From Bacteroidia bacterium (GTDB lineage: Bacteria; Bacteroidota; Bacteroidia; J057), in assembly GCA_030430205.1 (NCBI GenBank), contig JAUIGE010000001.1, positions 248,001-312,000 on the forward strand: DNA of 64,000 nt, given 5' to 3'. The notes under the pieces were generated by a model. It saw nothing but the letters and a program-made list of their open reading frames with translations. It was not told the origin of the DNA and did no database searches. The translations under genes were made by a program, and so were the position numbers. Shown piece after piece: positions 1 to 9,600 of this stretch. Each line of letters begins with the position of its first letter. Within the stretch, counting starts at the first letter, position 1.

Positions 1-180
1 AAAGACCTTCATGAAACCCTCATGGAGCACATCCCTTGCTTCTTCCCTATCAGAAGCATAACGCATACATACCGCCATCATGCTACCATAATAGCGCTCG
101 TACAAGAGTTTCTGCTGTGTGCGGTCCTGCCTTATACAGCCATGTACGACTTCTTCTTCATTGTACTTTGGTGCTCCCAT
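1..180 (-). CDS. ECF-type RNA polymerase sigma factor, N-terminal part (cut by window edge)
   Basis: The minus strand from the ATG at 180 stays open to base 1, giving 60 codons. The peptide begins MGAPKYNEEEVVHGCI and continues with QKLLYERYYGSMMAVCMRY and a REEARDVLHEGFMKVF segment. This is the layout of sigma-70 region 2 in ECF sigma factors: the helix that contacts core polymerase, followed by the -10 recognition helix. The rest of region 2 and region 4 lie outside the window. ECF factors direct polymerase to envelope-stress or nutrient-uptake genes; which genes this one serves cannot be told. The family assignment is fairly secure. The start is less sure, because the frame stays open a little further upstream. 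Confidence 0.75.
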   Translation of the reverse strand, partial: MGAPKYNEEEVVHGCIRQDRTQQKLLYERYYGSMMAVCMRYASDREEARDVLHEGFMKVF

Positions 181-392
181 TGGATCGTTTTTAAAAACGC
201 CCCTTGTTTCGTAAGGGTTGCTTTGGGTTGTACTTTAAATGAGCCATTCGATATCAGCCTAAAATTTCTTACCTTTTTAATCCACCTCTTGATTTTTTCG
301 AAAAAATGTAAAACTATCATTCAAGAATAATATTTGGCCCGTAATTTGTCCTTAGGTAAGCAACGTGTAATTTTCCTCCCATTAGTATTCCA

Positions 393-863
393 ATGAAAAG
401 ATTCCATTTCTTACCTGATTTAAAACTTGCTGCCATTGCTGTTCTGTTGTTGACAGCAGCTGTTGCAGTCTGTTTTAGCCCCAAATCCCGGTCAGATCTG
501 CCGCCGACAGCCTTGCAGATAGTGGATAACCATGATATCCTGCATGTAGGCAAAGGCCAACCTGCCGGAGCGTCATCCCAATATATAAATGAAAACGCGA
601 AAGTGACGATCTTTATTCGTGAAGATCAGCCTTCTCTTCAACTCAGGTACAACCTCCCTGGCACCCATGCCATCACTTTGAGGTTGTACGATCAAAGCGG
701 CTCTCTACAGCATATTGAAAAGCTCATGAATGTTTATGAAGGCATGGAACGCGCTTTGGACCTGACTCATTTAGAGGAAGGCAACTATCGCTTACAGCTA
801 AGTACTGAAAAAGGGACCTCTTTTTCACAGGAAATTGCGTTGCATACCCACAAGCAGATGTGA
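393..863 (+). CDS. Small secreted protein with T9SS-like C-terminal sorting domain
   Basis: 156 residues. An N-terminal hydrophobic stretch (about residues 10-28, LAAIAVLLLTAAVAVCF) looks like a signal peptide or membrane anchor. The C-terminal 75 residues (about 80-150) have the beta-rich pattern of Bacteroidota sorting and DUF3244-like tails: ITLRLYDQSGSLQ, then a GxYRLQLSTEKG strand pair. The T9SS machinery recognises such tails at the outer membrane. There is almost no cargo between signal and tail, so the protein may be a small surface or periplasmic beta-sandwich rather than an enzyme carrier. It converges on the HEAT-like gene with an 11-base gap. A perfect 14-base dyad (TTTTTTCGAAAAAA, 293-306) lies upstream. 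Function unknown. Confidence 0.6.
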   Translation: MKRFHFLPDLKLAAIAVLLLTAAVAVCFSPKSRSDLPPTALQIVDNHDILHVGKGQPAGASSQYINENAKVTIFIREDQPSLQLRYNLPGTHAITLRLYDQSGSLQHIEKLMNVYEGMERALDLTHLEEGNYRLQLSTEKGTSFSQEIALHTHKQM

Positions 864-874
864 TTTTTGGAAGC

Positions 875-1390
875 CTAGCCTTTCTTCAGCCTCTTGATCA
901 CCCGTTTTCCGCGTGATTTATACCCCGCCGAACCCCAATCCATCTGAGCTTCTATCACAGCAACAACTTCATCCCGCAACTCTGGATAAGGCATAGCAAT
1001 ATTTGCTGCGACATCCATGCTAAAAATGCGAAGAGCTACGGCTTTGGCAGGGGAAGCGATCCAGGCAAGTGCCAGGTCATATAACTCTCCCTCTATCTCT
1101 TCTGGAATTTTTATGAAACCCAGACTTCTAATCAAAGCCCGATGCACAGCATCATGTTTCTCTTTGCGCAGCAAAGGCAGGACATCACCAAAGTACGGCT
1201 CCATCAAAGCGGGATTGCTTTCCAGGGTATAGGACAAAACCCAGGCTGCCCGCTGAGGAATGGGAGGGGTTCCCTCCCGGATAAGTTTCCACAAATCATC
1301 AAATAGTTGCTTATCGCCCACTATCTGTGAGCTAAGGGCCATGGTATGCATTTTAGCATGCCTTTTGAGCAATTCCTGTTCGAGATTCAT
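875..1390 (-). CDS. HEAT-repeat-like helical protein
   Basis: 171 residues, no signal peptide or membrane segment, so probably cytoplasmic. The sequence is almost entirely helical and has paired amphipathic helices typical of HEAT/ARM repeats: PQRAAWVLSYTLESNP at about 45-60, AVHRALIRSLGFIKIP at about 80-95, and KAVALRIFSMDVAANIA at about 115-132. The C-terminus is strongly basic (SRGKRVIKRLKKG). HEAT-type repeats mostly form protein-binding scaffolds. Nothing here points to a partner, and the gene stands between two secreted-protein genes without clear operon links. Family call tentative, function unknown. Confidence 0.55.
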   Translation of the reverse strand: MNLEQELLKRHAKMHTMALSSQIVGDKQLFDDLWKLIREGTPPIPQRAAWVLSYTLESNPALMEPYFGDVLPLLRKEKHDAVHRALIRSLGFIKIPEEIEGELYDLALAWIASPAKAVALRIFSMDVAANIAMPYPELRDEVVAVIEAQMDWGSAGYKSRGKRVIKRLKKG

Positions 1391-1431
1391 GGAGGAAAGT
1401 CTATGGGATGATGGATGGCGCTTATGCCATT

Positions 1432-1875
1432 TTACTCATACTGATACCGAAGCGTTGAACCGCTGTTAAATCCTTCTATATCCAGCACAATTTCTGAATA
1501 ATTGGTATCTCTCAGGCCTAACAGGCTGAATCTAAGCGTGGTATCTATGGCTGCTTCGCAAGCATCCTGATCATCAAAAGAAAGGACAAGCGGGGCTACA
1601 GGTGGTGCCGATTCATTTAAAGCCCCAATGTATATCAGGTCAAAATTTGCCGTCCCACACCCTCCTGCATAGTTGACCACTATTTCGAGACAATTGGAAT
1701 CAATCACAGCGCTTTTAAACTGAAAGGCGTCTCTCGGTGCTGTCAGAAAGCTATTTCTGCCTATAAGGAGAGTATCACAAGGATCTGCTGCCGGAACAGG
1801 CTCGTCATCCGGAGTACAGGCAAAAAAGAAAAGAAGGCTAAGTAGGCCCAAAAGGCTGATTAGATGCGTTTTCAT
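1432..1875 (-). CDS. Lipoprotein of unknown function
   Basis: 147 residues. The N-terminus is a lipoprotein signal: basic MKTH, a leucine/phenylalanine-rich core, then FFFAC with the lipid-attachment cysteine at residue 20. An acidic TPDDEPVP linker follows, typical of surface-exposed Bacteroidota lipoproteins. The mature part has four cysteines (near residues 33, 61, 72 and 105), which may pair, and a beta-rich pattern. No enzyme motif is seen. It lies 42 bases downstream of the HEAT-like gene's start on the same strand, so the two may be cotranscribed with this gene first. Function unknown. Confidence 0.6.
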   Translation of the reverse strand: MKTHLISLLGLLSLLFFFACTPDDEPVPAADPCDTLLIGRNSFLTAPRDAFQFKSAVIDSNCLEIVVNYAGGCGTANFDLIYIGALNESAPPVAPLVLSFDDQDACEAAIDTTLRFSLLGLRDTNYSEIVLDIEGFNSGSTLRYQYE

Positions 1876-1942
1876 TGATGTTGTTTTAGGTTAAAACGAT
1901 GGTTTTAAAGAATACGGCAAGGCGGTCAAAAACGCTGCATAC

Positions 1943-3211
1943 TCAGCTGATCAGGATTTGAACAAATCGCCAAACGTCCTCATAGGAATTGTACAAAGGC
2001 ACGGGGGCCATTCGGATCACATTGGGTTCGCGCCAATCGGTTATGACACCCTGCTCCATCAGTTTGTTGAACAAAGCCTTGCCATCCTTCAGGGTGAGCA
2101 ATGAAAGCTGAGCACCTCTCTGCGCGGGCTCGCTGGGCGTAATGACCTGAATAGGTACCTGCTCGTAGACATCAGCCAGGAGGTACTCCAGGTAAGCTGT
2201 GAGTTTGAGGCTCTTGGCGCGCAGCGCCTCCATCCCGACTTCGTCGAAGATCGCGAGCGAAGCTCGCAGAGAAGCCATCGACAGGATGGGCGCATTGCTG
2301 AGCTGCCAGCTCTCCGCTCCTGCTATCGGACGAAATTCTGATTCCATCAGGAAGCGACGCTCCTTGTCATGGCCCCACCAACCCGCGAAGCGCGGGCGAT
2401 CCGTATCCTGCGCGAAGCGCTCATGCACAAAAAGCCCCGCCACAGAGCCGGGACCGGCATTACAATATTTATAATGGCACCAGGCGGCGAAGTCTACGCC
2501 CCAGTCGTGCAGCTTAAGCGGCACATTGCCGACTGCGTGCGCCAGGTCAAAGCCGACGATACAGCCTTTGGCATGGCCAGCCTGAACGATTTTTTCCATC
2601 TCAAAGAGCTGGCCGGTATAGTAATTCATGCCCCCAAACATGATGGTGGCGATGCTATCGCCTTCCCGAGCGATCATATCGAGGATGTCCTCGGTCCGCA
2701 CCGTATATTCCCCTTCACGCGGCTTCATTTTGATAACAGCATCTTTCGGGTCAAAGCCGTGAAATTTTGCCTGCGAATCCATCGCATAGTGATCGGAAGG
2801 GAAAGCATCCGCTTCCATCAAAATCTTGTACCTCGTAGCCGTAGGCCGGTAAAACGAGACCATCAACAGATGGAGATTGTTGGTGAGGGAACCCATCACC
2901 ACGGCTTCTCCGGCCTGTGCGCCGACGAGGCGAGAGACAGATTCCGTCAGGAATTCGTGATAGGGCATCCAGGGATTGCGGGCATGAAAATGCCCTTCGA
3001 CGCCAAATTTCGCCCAATCATCCAGTTCTGTCATCACGTAGTCACGTGTGCTTTGGGGCTGGAGGCCCAGCGAGTTACCGGTGAAGTAGAGAAATGGCTC
3101 GCCATTTTTTTGCGCAGGCAAGTGAAATCGCTCCCGATAGGAGCGTAATTGATCCTGTGCGTCGAGCTGTCTTGCGAATTGTAAGGTATTGGTAAATGGA
3201 ATCGGTGGCAT
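1943..3211 (-). CDS. kynU: Kynureninase
   Basis: 422 residues, the usual kynureninase length. This PLP enzyme cleaves L-kynurenine to anthranilate and alanine (and 3-hydroxykynurenine to 3-hydroxyanthranilate) in tryptophan breakdown or NAD synthesis. Visible family marks: YFTGNSLGLQP near residue 42, the FHARNPWMPYH loop at 75-85, FDLAHAVGNVP with Asp222 and His225 contacting PLP, and the Schiff-base lysine, Lys248, in CHYKYCNAGPG. It is the last gene of a tight minus-strand run (polyprenyl synthase, SWIM protein, kynU), only 4 bases after the SWIM gene, so it is probably translated from the same message. No other kynurenine-pathway gene lies in this window. Confidence 0.95.
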   Translation of the reverse strand: MPPIPFTNTLQFARQLDAQDQLRSYRERFHLPAQKNGEPFLYFTGNSLGLQPQSTRDYVMTELDDWAKFGVEGHFHARNPWMPYHEFLTESVSRLVGAQAGEAVVMGSLTNNLHLLMVSFYRPTATRYKILMEADAFPSDHYAMDSQAKFHGFDPKDAVIKMKPREGEYTVRTEDILDMIAREGDSIATIMFGGMNYYTGQLFEMEKIVQAGHAKGCIVGFDLAHAVGNVPLKLHDWGVDFAAWCHYKYCNAGPGSVAGLFVHERFAQDTDRPRFAGWWGHDKERRFLMESEFRPIAGAESWQLSNAPILSMASLRASLAIFDEVGMEALRAKSLKLTAYLEYLLADVYEQVPIQVITPSEPAQRGAQLSLLTLKDGKALFNKLMEQGVITDWREPNVIRMAPVPLYNSYEDVWRFVQILIS

Positions 3212-3215
3212 ATAT

Positions 3216-3950
3216 TTATTTTTTCAGATTCTCTTCTGTAAGCCCATAGCCTTGCAGCCGTATGTGCAAAAACCGCCTGGGAACATCTTCTTTCGCTATT
3301 TGCGTCAATATCTGTCCCCAATCAGCGAGCACAAAGGTAAGGGCATCTTCTTTTTTTTGAAATGATCCTTCATACTTTCTCCAGCGATCGAAAATGAGGG
3401 TAATCATTTCTTTGGCGAGGGAGGTGGGCAAAGAATGCGAGACAAGGAATGCCAAAAGAAGATTTTCCCCCTGCTGCCATTTTTTCCAAAAACCGGATTC
3501 ATAGGTGGCTAGCAGGATTTTCAGGCTATCCAAAGGGTGCTTTTGTGCCAGTCGCAACTGCATTTTTTCGACAAGGAAATCCGCCTCTTTCCTTTTCAGA
3601 ATTTGTGCCCGGATATCCTGAATATTTTCAAAGCTAAGTAAGCCTGGCTGCGAGGAGTTTTTATCTGTGAGCTGATATTCCCCTGCGGAAATGGCAAGCC
3701 CAACGGCAATGATATGCTTGCAAAAACCTCCCTGCTCATAAGGGCAATTGCAGATGGCCTGCAATTTTTCTTCCCCGACATCGATTCCTACTTTGTAGGG
3801 AACCATGGAACTGCCTTTTACCTCTGCCTCAAAGATATCGCCCCGCCTGTAGATGCTGAGGATCGTTTTTTTTTGTTCAAAAGCTATTTTACCCCTTTCA
3901 AAAACCTGGGGCAGGCTGCCGGAAACAAACAGATTCTCCAAATTTTTCAT
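3216..3950 (-). CDS. SWIM zinc-finger domain protein
   Basis: 244 residues. A SWIM finger (CxCx(n)CxH) is plain in the N-terminal third: Cys67, Cys69, Cys77 and His79 in AICNCPYEQGGFCKHI. SWIM domains bind zinc and serve in protein or nucleic-acid binding, often in proteins linked to SNF2 helicases or recombination factors. The remaining 150 residues are helical and charged, without a known catalytic motif. The gene sits between the polyprenyl synthase (11-base gap) and kynureninase (4-base gap), which implies cotranscription but gives no clear functional link. Domain call secure, role unknown. Confidence 0.8.
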   Translation of the reverse strand: MKNLENLFVSGSLPQVFERGKIAFEQKKTILSIYRRGDIFEAEVKGSSMVPYKVGIDVGEEKLQAICNCPYEQGGFCKHIIAVGLAISAGEYQLTDKNSSQPGLLSFENIQDIRAQILKRKEADFLVEKMQLRLAQKHPLDSLKILLATYESGFWKKWQQGENLLLAFLVSHSLPTSLAKEMITLIFDRWRKYEGSFQKKEDALTFVLADWGQILTQIAKEDVPRRFLHIRLQGYGLTEENLKK

Positions 3951-3961
3951 TTCCCAGGCGC

Positions 3962-4936
3962 TTATTTTTTTCGCTCAATCGAATAAGCCATCAACTCCAG
4001 CATAGACGTTTTGGCAGGAGAATCTGGAAAATAATCCAGCAACTCGCGCGCTTCGGCGATGTATTCATGCATGACTTTTTGGGAGTAGGTAATGCCTCCA
4101 TTGTCTTTGACATAGGCGATCAGGTAGGCAACCTTTTCCTTGTTCTCATTGTGGTTTTTCACAATGTTGACGAGGCGTCGGCGCTCGCGCCAGCTGGATT
4201 TATTGAGGACATGGATGAGGGGGAGCGTCATTTTGCGCTCTTTGATGTCGATGGCGAGGGGCTTGCCGATGTCATCGGTGCCGTAGTCGAGCAGGTCATC
4301 TTTGATCTGAAAGGCGAGGCCCATCTTCTCGCCAAACATGCGCATGCGCTCGATCAACTCTGCATCCGTACTGGCGCTGGCAGCGCCAGTGGCGCAGCAG
4401 GAAGCCATCAGCGAAGCTGTTTTTTGGCGGATGATGTCGATGTAGACGGCTTCGTCTATATTGAGCAAACGGGATTTTTCCATTTGCAACAATTCGCCTT
4501 CAGACATCAGCCTGACTGCTTCTGAGACGATGCGCAGCAGTTTGTCGTCATTGTGTTCCAACGCCATCAGCATACCTCTTGAAAGCAAAAAATCTCCCAC
4601 CAGCACGGAGATTTTGTTTTTCCAAAGTGCATTGATGGAGAAAAAGCCGCGGCGTTCGTCGGAGTCATCCACGACATCGTCGTGGACAAGGCTGGCCGTG
4701 TGGAGCAGCTCCACCAAAGCCGCACCTCTATAGGTGCTGGGGTTGATACCGCCACAGATATTTGCGCTGAACAGCACCAGCATCGGGCGGAGTTGCTTGC
4801 CTTTTCGCTTGATGAGGTAGCGCGTGACCCGGTCCAATAGCGCAACATCGCTGCGCATGGAGGATCGAAAGTACTTTTCGAAGTACACTAGCTCATCGGC
4901 GATAGGCGCCTGGATTTCTTTGAGTGCATTGCTCAT
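3962..4936 (-). CDS. All-trans polyprenyl diphosphate synthase (octaprenyl/heptaprenyl type)
   Basis: 324 residues, the typical length of long-chain trans-prenyltransferases. These condense isopentenyl diphosphate onto an allylic diphosphate to make the side chain of menaquinone or ubiquinone. Both aspartate-rich motifs that bind magnesium and substrate are present: DDVVDD at 86-91 and DDLLD at 213-217. Also seen are GKQLRP (46-51) and LLHTASLVHDD. The residue pattern before the first motif suits long-chain products; exact chain length cannot be read from sequence. First gene of the run leading into the SWIM protein and kynureninase. In this phylum the product most likely becomes the menaquinone tail (inference). 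Confidence 0.9.
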   Translation of the reverse strand: MSNALKEIQAPIADELVYFEKYFRSSMRSDVALLDRVTRYLIKRKGKQLRPMLVLFSANICGGINPSTYRGAALVELLHTASLVHDDVVDDSDERRGFFSINALWKNKISVLVGDFLLSRGMLMALEHNDDKLLRIVSEAVRLMSEGELLQMEKSRLLNIDEAVYIDIIRQKTASLMASCCATGAASASTDAELIERMRMFGEKMGLAFQIKDDLLDYGTDDIGKPLAIDIKERKMTLPLIHVLNKSSWRERRRLVNIVKNHNENKEKVAYLIAYVKDNGGITYSQKVMHEYIAEARELLDYFPDSPAKTSMLELMAYSIERKK

Positions 4937-4970
4937 CTTCCCGGCGAAGTTACTAATATTCCCGTTTTAT

Positions 4971-5340
4971 TTATCCGCACCATATTTCTATTCGCTTTTC
5001 AATTTCAGCTTGTGGAAGTCTTTGATTCAGCGATTTCAGCTTCCTGATTTTTTCACAAGCGTCTGATGGAAGAATGATTTTCTCCGATAAAAGTTTATCT
5101 AAAATCCATAATATTCCATGTACTTCAATTCCTGCTTTTTGCGTTGTTCTTCGCAATTTCCTATCCCCTGTTAACAGAATGGCCTGGTTTTGCTCTGCGA
5201 GGAACCAAACAGAGCAATCCTGAATAGAAAACAAAATCTGATGTTTTGAATTTCAAAGGAAGCTGAAAAAGTTGATCTAATATGGATAATTCAACACAAT
5301 CGATGAGAATATTCGCATCCTGGATAGCGACAATTTTCAT
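4971..5340 (-). pseudogene. PIN-domain nuclease (toxin-like), disrupted by internal deletion/frameshift
   Basis: An ATG at 5340 begins MKIVAIQDANILIDCVEL, the first PIN strand with its acidic metal ligand, and runs to about FKTSDFV. The reading frame is then lost. The C-terminal PIN half (SIQDCSVWFLAEQN, then LLTGDRKLRRTT, then LNQRLP and IEKRIEIWCG) continues in another frame from about 5234 to the stop at 4971. Intact relatives carry roughly 40-50 more residues between these halves, so a deletion with frameshift is the likely cause. The ATG abuts the TAA of the XRE-ImmA gene upstream, so the two were one operon. Such pairing suggests a former toxin with its regulator. The C-terminal piece alone lacks the first acidic ligands. 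Confidence 0.7.
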
Positions 5341-6396
5341 TTAGATTAGGGTAAAAATAGTTTTCATAGAGCTTAGACTCTGGTTGGCTAGAGAAGCTGC
5401 TTTACTTAGGGTAATTAACTCTTCTGCCAGGGCCTTGTATAATAACTGATCGAATCGGTATGCTTTTTCTTCTCCAAGATATTTACCAAAATCTTCTTCT
5501 TTACGATGTTGTTCGCTTTGATTTCTCCATTGCCAAAAACGCTTTACTACTCCATCAGGAAATATATCAAGGTCCCTGGCACGATAGACTATGGCTGCCA
5601 AAGAGATTCCATAATACTCTTTAATAGGGATGAGTTCCAAAAGGCTGATTTTGCTTCTTTTTATACCTAATTCTTTCAAAATCACTTTCTGAGGTAACAG
5701 CATGGCACCTGCAAAACGATTGCAGGCTTTTTCTATAAACTTATGGGTGCTATCCTTTGGAAAAACCAAAAGCAAATGACCGAGTTCGTGAAGTGCAGTA
5801 AAGCGCTTGCGTAAATTGTCAAAATTTCCATTGATCACAATCACAGGAATATTGTCATTTACCCAGGTACTCAATCCATCAAATTGGAGGTTGGTCTTGC
5901 TTTCAATCACTTTAATTCCCTGACTTTCCAGCATCTCCAAAATATTAGGAATGGGATTAAGACCCAATTGCCATGCATCAAGTAAGCAGACTGCTGCAGC
6001 CTCAACATCCTCCAGATTCGAAATAATCTTATTGTATAGTGGGTTTGAAAAGGATGCTTGTATTCCTAAATAATTTTCCAATTCTAAATAAGGTTCCAAT
6101 TTATCCTGTATACTGGTTTTTATTGCTTCCAGCTTCTGCCCTTTTAAAGATGCTCGTTTCCTAAAATCGACCTGGCCCAAAGGAGTAACAATGGGTCTAA
6201 AGAAAAAATCCACTGGCTTTTCAAGAACCTTAGCCAATGATATCAGCGTGGTACTTTCAGGTTTTTTCTTTCCGTTTTCATATTGACTGATAGCTTGCTT
6301 TGAGACGCCAATCGCGTCAGCCAGGACTTGCTGAGTGAATCCTTTTTGTAACCGGGCAGACTTTATTCTAAAGGAAAAAAGAGATAAAACTTCCAT
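5341..6396 (-). CDS. XRE-family regulator fused to an ImmA/IrrE-type metallopeptidase (COG2856)
   Basis: 351 residues. Residues 8-62 form a helix-turn-helix of the XRE/Cro type (RLQKGFTQQVLADAIGVSKQ, then ISQYENGKKKPE). The C-terminal half is an IrrE/ImmA zincin with HELGH at 203-207 and a downstream glutamate in the EKACNRFAGAMLLP segment (about 222-235) as likely third ligand. In this family the peptidase cleaves a repressor, or the fused HTH protein acts as the antitoxin/regulator of a neighbouring toxin. Here the neighbour is a PIN gene that starts one base after this stop codon but is now broken. A short dyad (TTGGTTTACCAA, 6407-6418) lies 11 bases before the start and may be its own operator. 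Confidence 0.85.
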   Translation of the reverse strand: MEVLSLFSFRIKSARLQKGFTQQVLADAIGVSKQAISQYENGKKKPESTTLISLAKVLEKPVDFFFRPIVTPLGQVDFRKRASLKGQKLEAIKTSIQDKLEPYLELENYLGIQASFSNPLYNKIISNLEDVEAAAVCLLDAWQLGLNPIPNILEMLESQGIKVIESKTNLQFDGLSTWVNDNIPVIVINGNFDNLRKRFTALHELGHLLLVFPKDSTHKFIEKACNRFAGAMLLPQKVILKELGIKRSKISLLELIPIKEYYGISLAAIVYRARDLDIFPDGVVKRFWQWRNQSEQHRKEEDFGKYLGEEKAYRFDQLLYKALAEELITLSKAASLANQSLSSMKTIFTLI

Positions 6397-6406
6397 ATCG
6401 CATTTT

Positions 6407-6418
6407 TTGGTTTACCAA
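6407..6418. promoter_or_regulatory. Candidate operator upstream of XRE-ImmA gene
   Basis: TTGGTTTACCAA: 5-base arms TTGGT/ACCAA around a TT centre, ending 11 bases before the start codon at 6396. An AT-rich tract with a TATACGATTTATATA partial dyad follows further upstream. Position and symmetry suit autoregulation by the encoded HTH protein; this is inference. Confidence 0.35.
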
Positions 6419-6609
6419 TATACGATTTATATACAAAAAGTTAACCGGGTTTATTTTTTATCATCTTCCAGAAAATTTTAAGCCATATCCGTTTTCTCCG
6501 TTCTTTCAGACAGAAGTCACTAATCAACAGGCATAATTAACTGCTCATGCGCCCGCTTCATTAATAGGCAGTCCTTTTTTCGGAAATTGACATAATTAGA
6601 ACTCCCGCC

Positions 6610-9600
6610 ATGACGAGAATTGTTGTAACATTCCTGTTTTTTCTTTCGCCCTTATCACTTTTGGCCACTCACATTGTAGGAGCTGAACTTTTTTATGCCT
6701 GTACCAATTCCACCACCCATACCTATGAGCTGACGCTCAAGATGTATCGCGACTGCGACAATGGACAGGCAGCTTTTGACAATCCCATCGTCTTGTTTGT
6801 CTTTGATGGCGCCAATGACTCCCTGGTGCAAACCATCAATATCCCGAAACCATTTTTGACACCCGAGATTCGTCCTACGAATTGGGATAGCTGCGTCGGC
6901 AGGCCTTATGATATTTGTGTGGAAGAAGGCGTTTATCGAACGACCATCACCCTCCTGCCGCGGCCCGGCGGCTATAACCTGGGCTGGGCCCGTTGCTGTC
7001 GCAACCAAGCCATCACCAATCTGGCTGTGCCCCTGGGCGAAGGTGCTACCTTTCTGGCCCATGTGCCGGATCCCGGCCTGGCCGTCTGCAATTCCATGCC
7101 GGTTTTCAATCAATTTCCACCTATTTTCCTTTGTGCCAACCAACCTTTCAATTTCGATCATTCGGCTACTGATCCCGATGGGGACTCTCTCGTCTATGCG
7201 ATTGTAAATCCTTATACAGGTCTTGATTTGTTGGGAAATGGCGCAGGCAACCCCACACAGAATCCTTCTGCTCCGCCTCCGGTCGTTGACCTGACCAACC
7301 TACTCGGACCTCCGCCCTACCAGACGGTTACGTATGCACCGGGCTACAGCTGGTCTGATCCTTTTGGGTCCGGCAACTTTGTGATCAATTCGCAGACAGG
7401 ATTTATCACCGTTACGCCCTATCAGACGGGAATTTTCGTCTTTGCCATTTCGGTATTTGAATACCGAAATGGCGTCCTGATCAGCGAAAATCGCCGCGAT
7501 TTCCAGATACATATCCTCAACTGCCTTCCGCAGGGTGCTCCGCCCCAGATCGTGCATGACCTCAGCGCGCTGAGACATAGCGGCGATACCGTTTTTGTTT
7601 CGGCAGAAGAAGCCTTCTGCTTCCCCGTCGCTGTCACGGACAGCAATGCGCTGGATACATTGACAGCCTATACTGTCAGTACAGCCTTTGGAAATGGCAC
7701 TTTTACGCCGCCTCACGCTACTTTCAACTGGACAGGCCTCAACCCCATTACGGGGCAAGTCTGCTGGCAACCGTCCTGTGTATATGTGAATCAGACGATT
7801 CCGCTGGTTATTGGTGCTTTTGATGTGGGGGATTGCCCCAATATTGCCGATGTCTTTGACACGGTCTATGTGCACATTGATTTGCCGCCCAATATTCCGC
7901 CTGTCGTAACGACCAATTTAAGCGGATTGAATACGATTGGCGATACCATCATCGTCAAGGCTGAAGACAATTTGTGCTTTACTTTTGCCGTGACAGATGT
8001 CAATGCCCGTGATACGCTACGGGCCTTTCCCGCCAGCCCCGTTTTCAACGGGGCCAATCCCCCCAGCTTTAGCTGGACAGGCATCAATCCTGTCCAGGGG
8101 CAGATTTGCTGGACACCCAGCTGCCAGTATGCCGGGCAGGTGATTCCGCTCACCATCGGTGGGCAGGATGAGAGCAGTTGTAACCGCACTGCTTTTGCCT
8201 ACAAAACCGTCTATGTAAAAATCGTGGTCCCACCCAATGCGGGCCCGGCCATTACGAGCAATCTATCAGGCCTGACGGTAAATGGCGACAGCATTTTTGT
8301 CTTTGCGACAGATTCGCTTTGCTTTACTTTCAATATCTCTGATCCCAACATCATCGATACGCTTCAGGCCTATCCGATCAGTCCTATTTTTGGGGCGGCG
8401 GATCCGCCGGATTTTAGCTGGATTGGCACCAATCCGATTCAGGGGCAGATCTGCTGGCAACCCGGTTGCCAATATGTCGGGCAAGTGATTCCCCTGATCT
8501 ATGGTGGACGCGATGATGCGCTGTGTAACAGCTGGAAAAACGTACAGGACACCGTCTATGTAGTGGTGAAAATCCCCCCCAACCGACCGCCTCAGGCGCA
8601 ACACACTTTCGGCGGACTGCCGAGGGTGGTGGGTGATACCATCATAGCCGATGCAGGAGATCGTTTTTGTTATCGAATAGACTTTTCCGATATAGATACA
8701 GGCGACAGCCTGAGGATACGGGCGATAAGCCCCATTTTTACCACCGGCGCTCCCCTGCCTACGATCCAGACCGTAGGCGTCAACCCCACAGTCGTACAGG
8801 TATGCTGGGAGCCGGGATGTTCCTATCAGGGACAATTGATTCCGATGGTTATTTCCGCTACAGATAATGGGAAATGCAATACCAGCTTCACGGTTTTTGA
8901 TACCGTTTGGATCAAAATCAGCTCGCCCGGCACTTTACCTCCGATCATCAAAACCTTTTTGCAGGGAAATACAGTGGTTGGAGATACCGTCTATATAGAC
9001 GTGAAGGATAGTGCCTGTTATGATTTTATTGTCATTGATAAAACCTTTGATAACGGCATACAGGCGACTTTTTCCTTTCAGGATTTGAGTGGAAGGCAGT
9101 TAGGTTTTGGTACCTACAGCCTGCATTATCGGAATGATACCATCTTTGGTCGCGTCTGCTTCAAGCCGCCCTGTGTTACGGGCGGAAAAATGTACAAAAA
9201 CGTCATCACAGGCATTGACAATGCCTCCTGCCCACCCTTTTCGCAGACTGAAAAGATCATTTATATCAAGGTAAATACAGACTTTCTGGCCGATGCCGGT
9301 GCTGATATTGGCTACTGTGAAGGCAGCGGCGGCGGCCAGCTCAGCGTCACGCCCCTGGGCGGGCGTGGGCCTTATACCTATCATTGGGGATGTAACAATC
9401 CTCCCAACTGCGGCCTCGGCAATCCTTATGCCCAGACGACCCTGGCCAACCCCAGCAAGACGACAAGCTATCACGTTCAGATCACTGATGCCGACGGCTG
9501 CACCAGCGAAATAGATTCGATCACCGTCCGCGTTATCGCCCGCCCCATCGTCGATGCGGGTCCGGATGTGTATCTCTGCGAAGGTGCCCCCGGCATCTTT

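Noticed and set aside
22-330. 102-codon plus-strand frame at the window start
   Set aside because: It lies opposite the sigma-factor coding sequence and has no recognisable motif.
2369-3148. 259-codon plus-strand frame inside kynU
   Set aside because: Complete overlap with a well-supported kynureninase gene; low-complexity shadow peptide.
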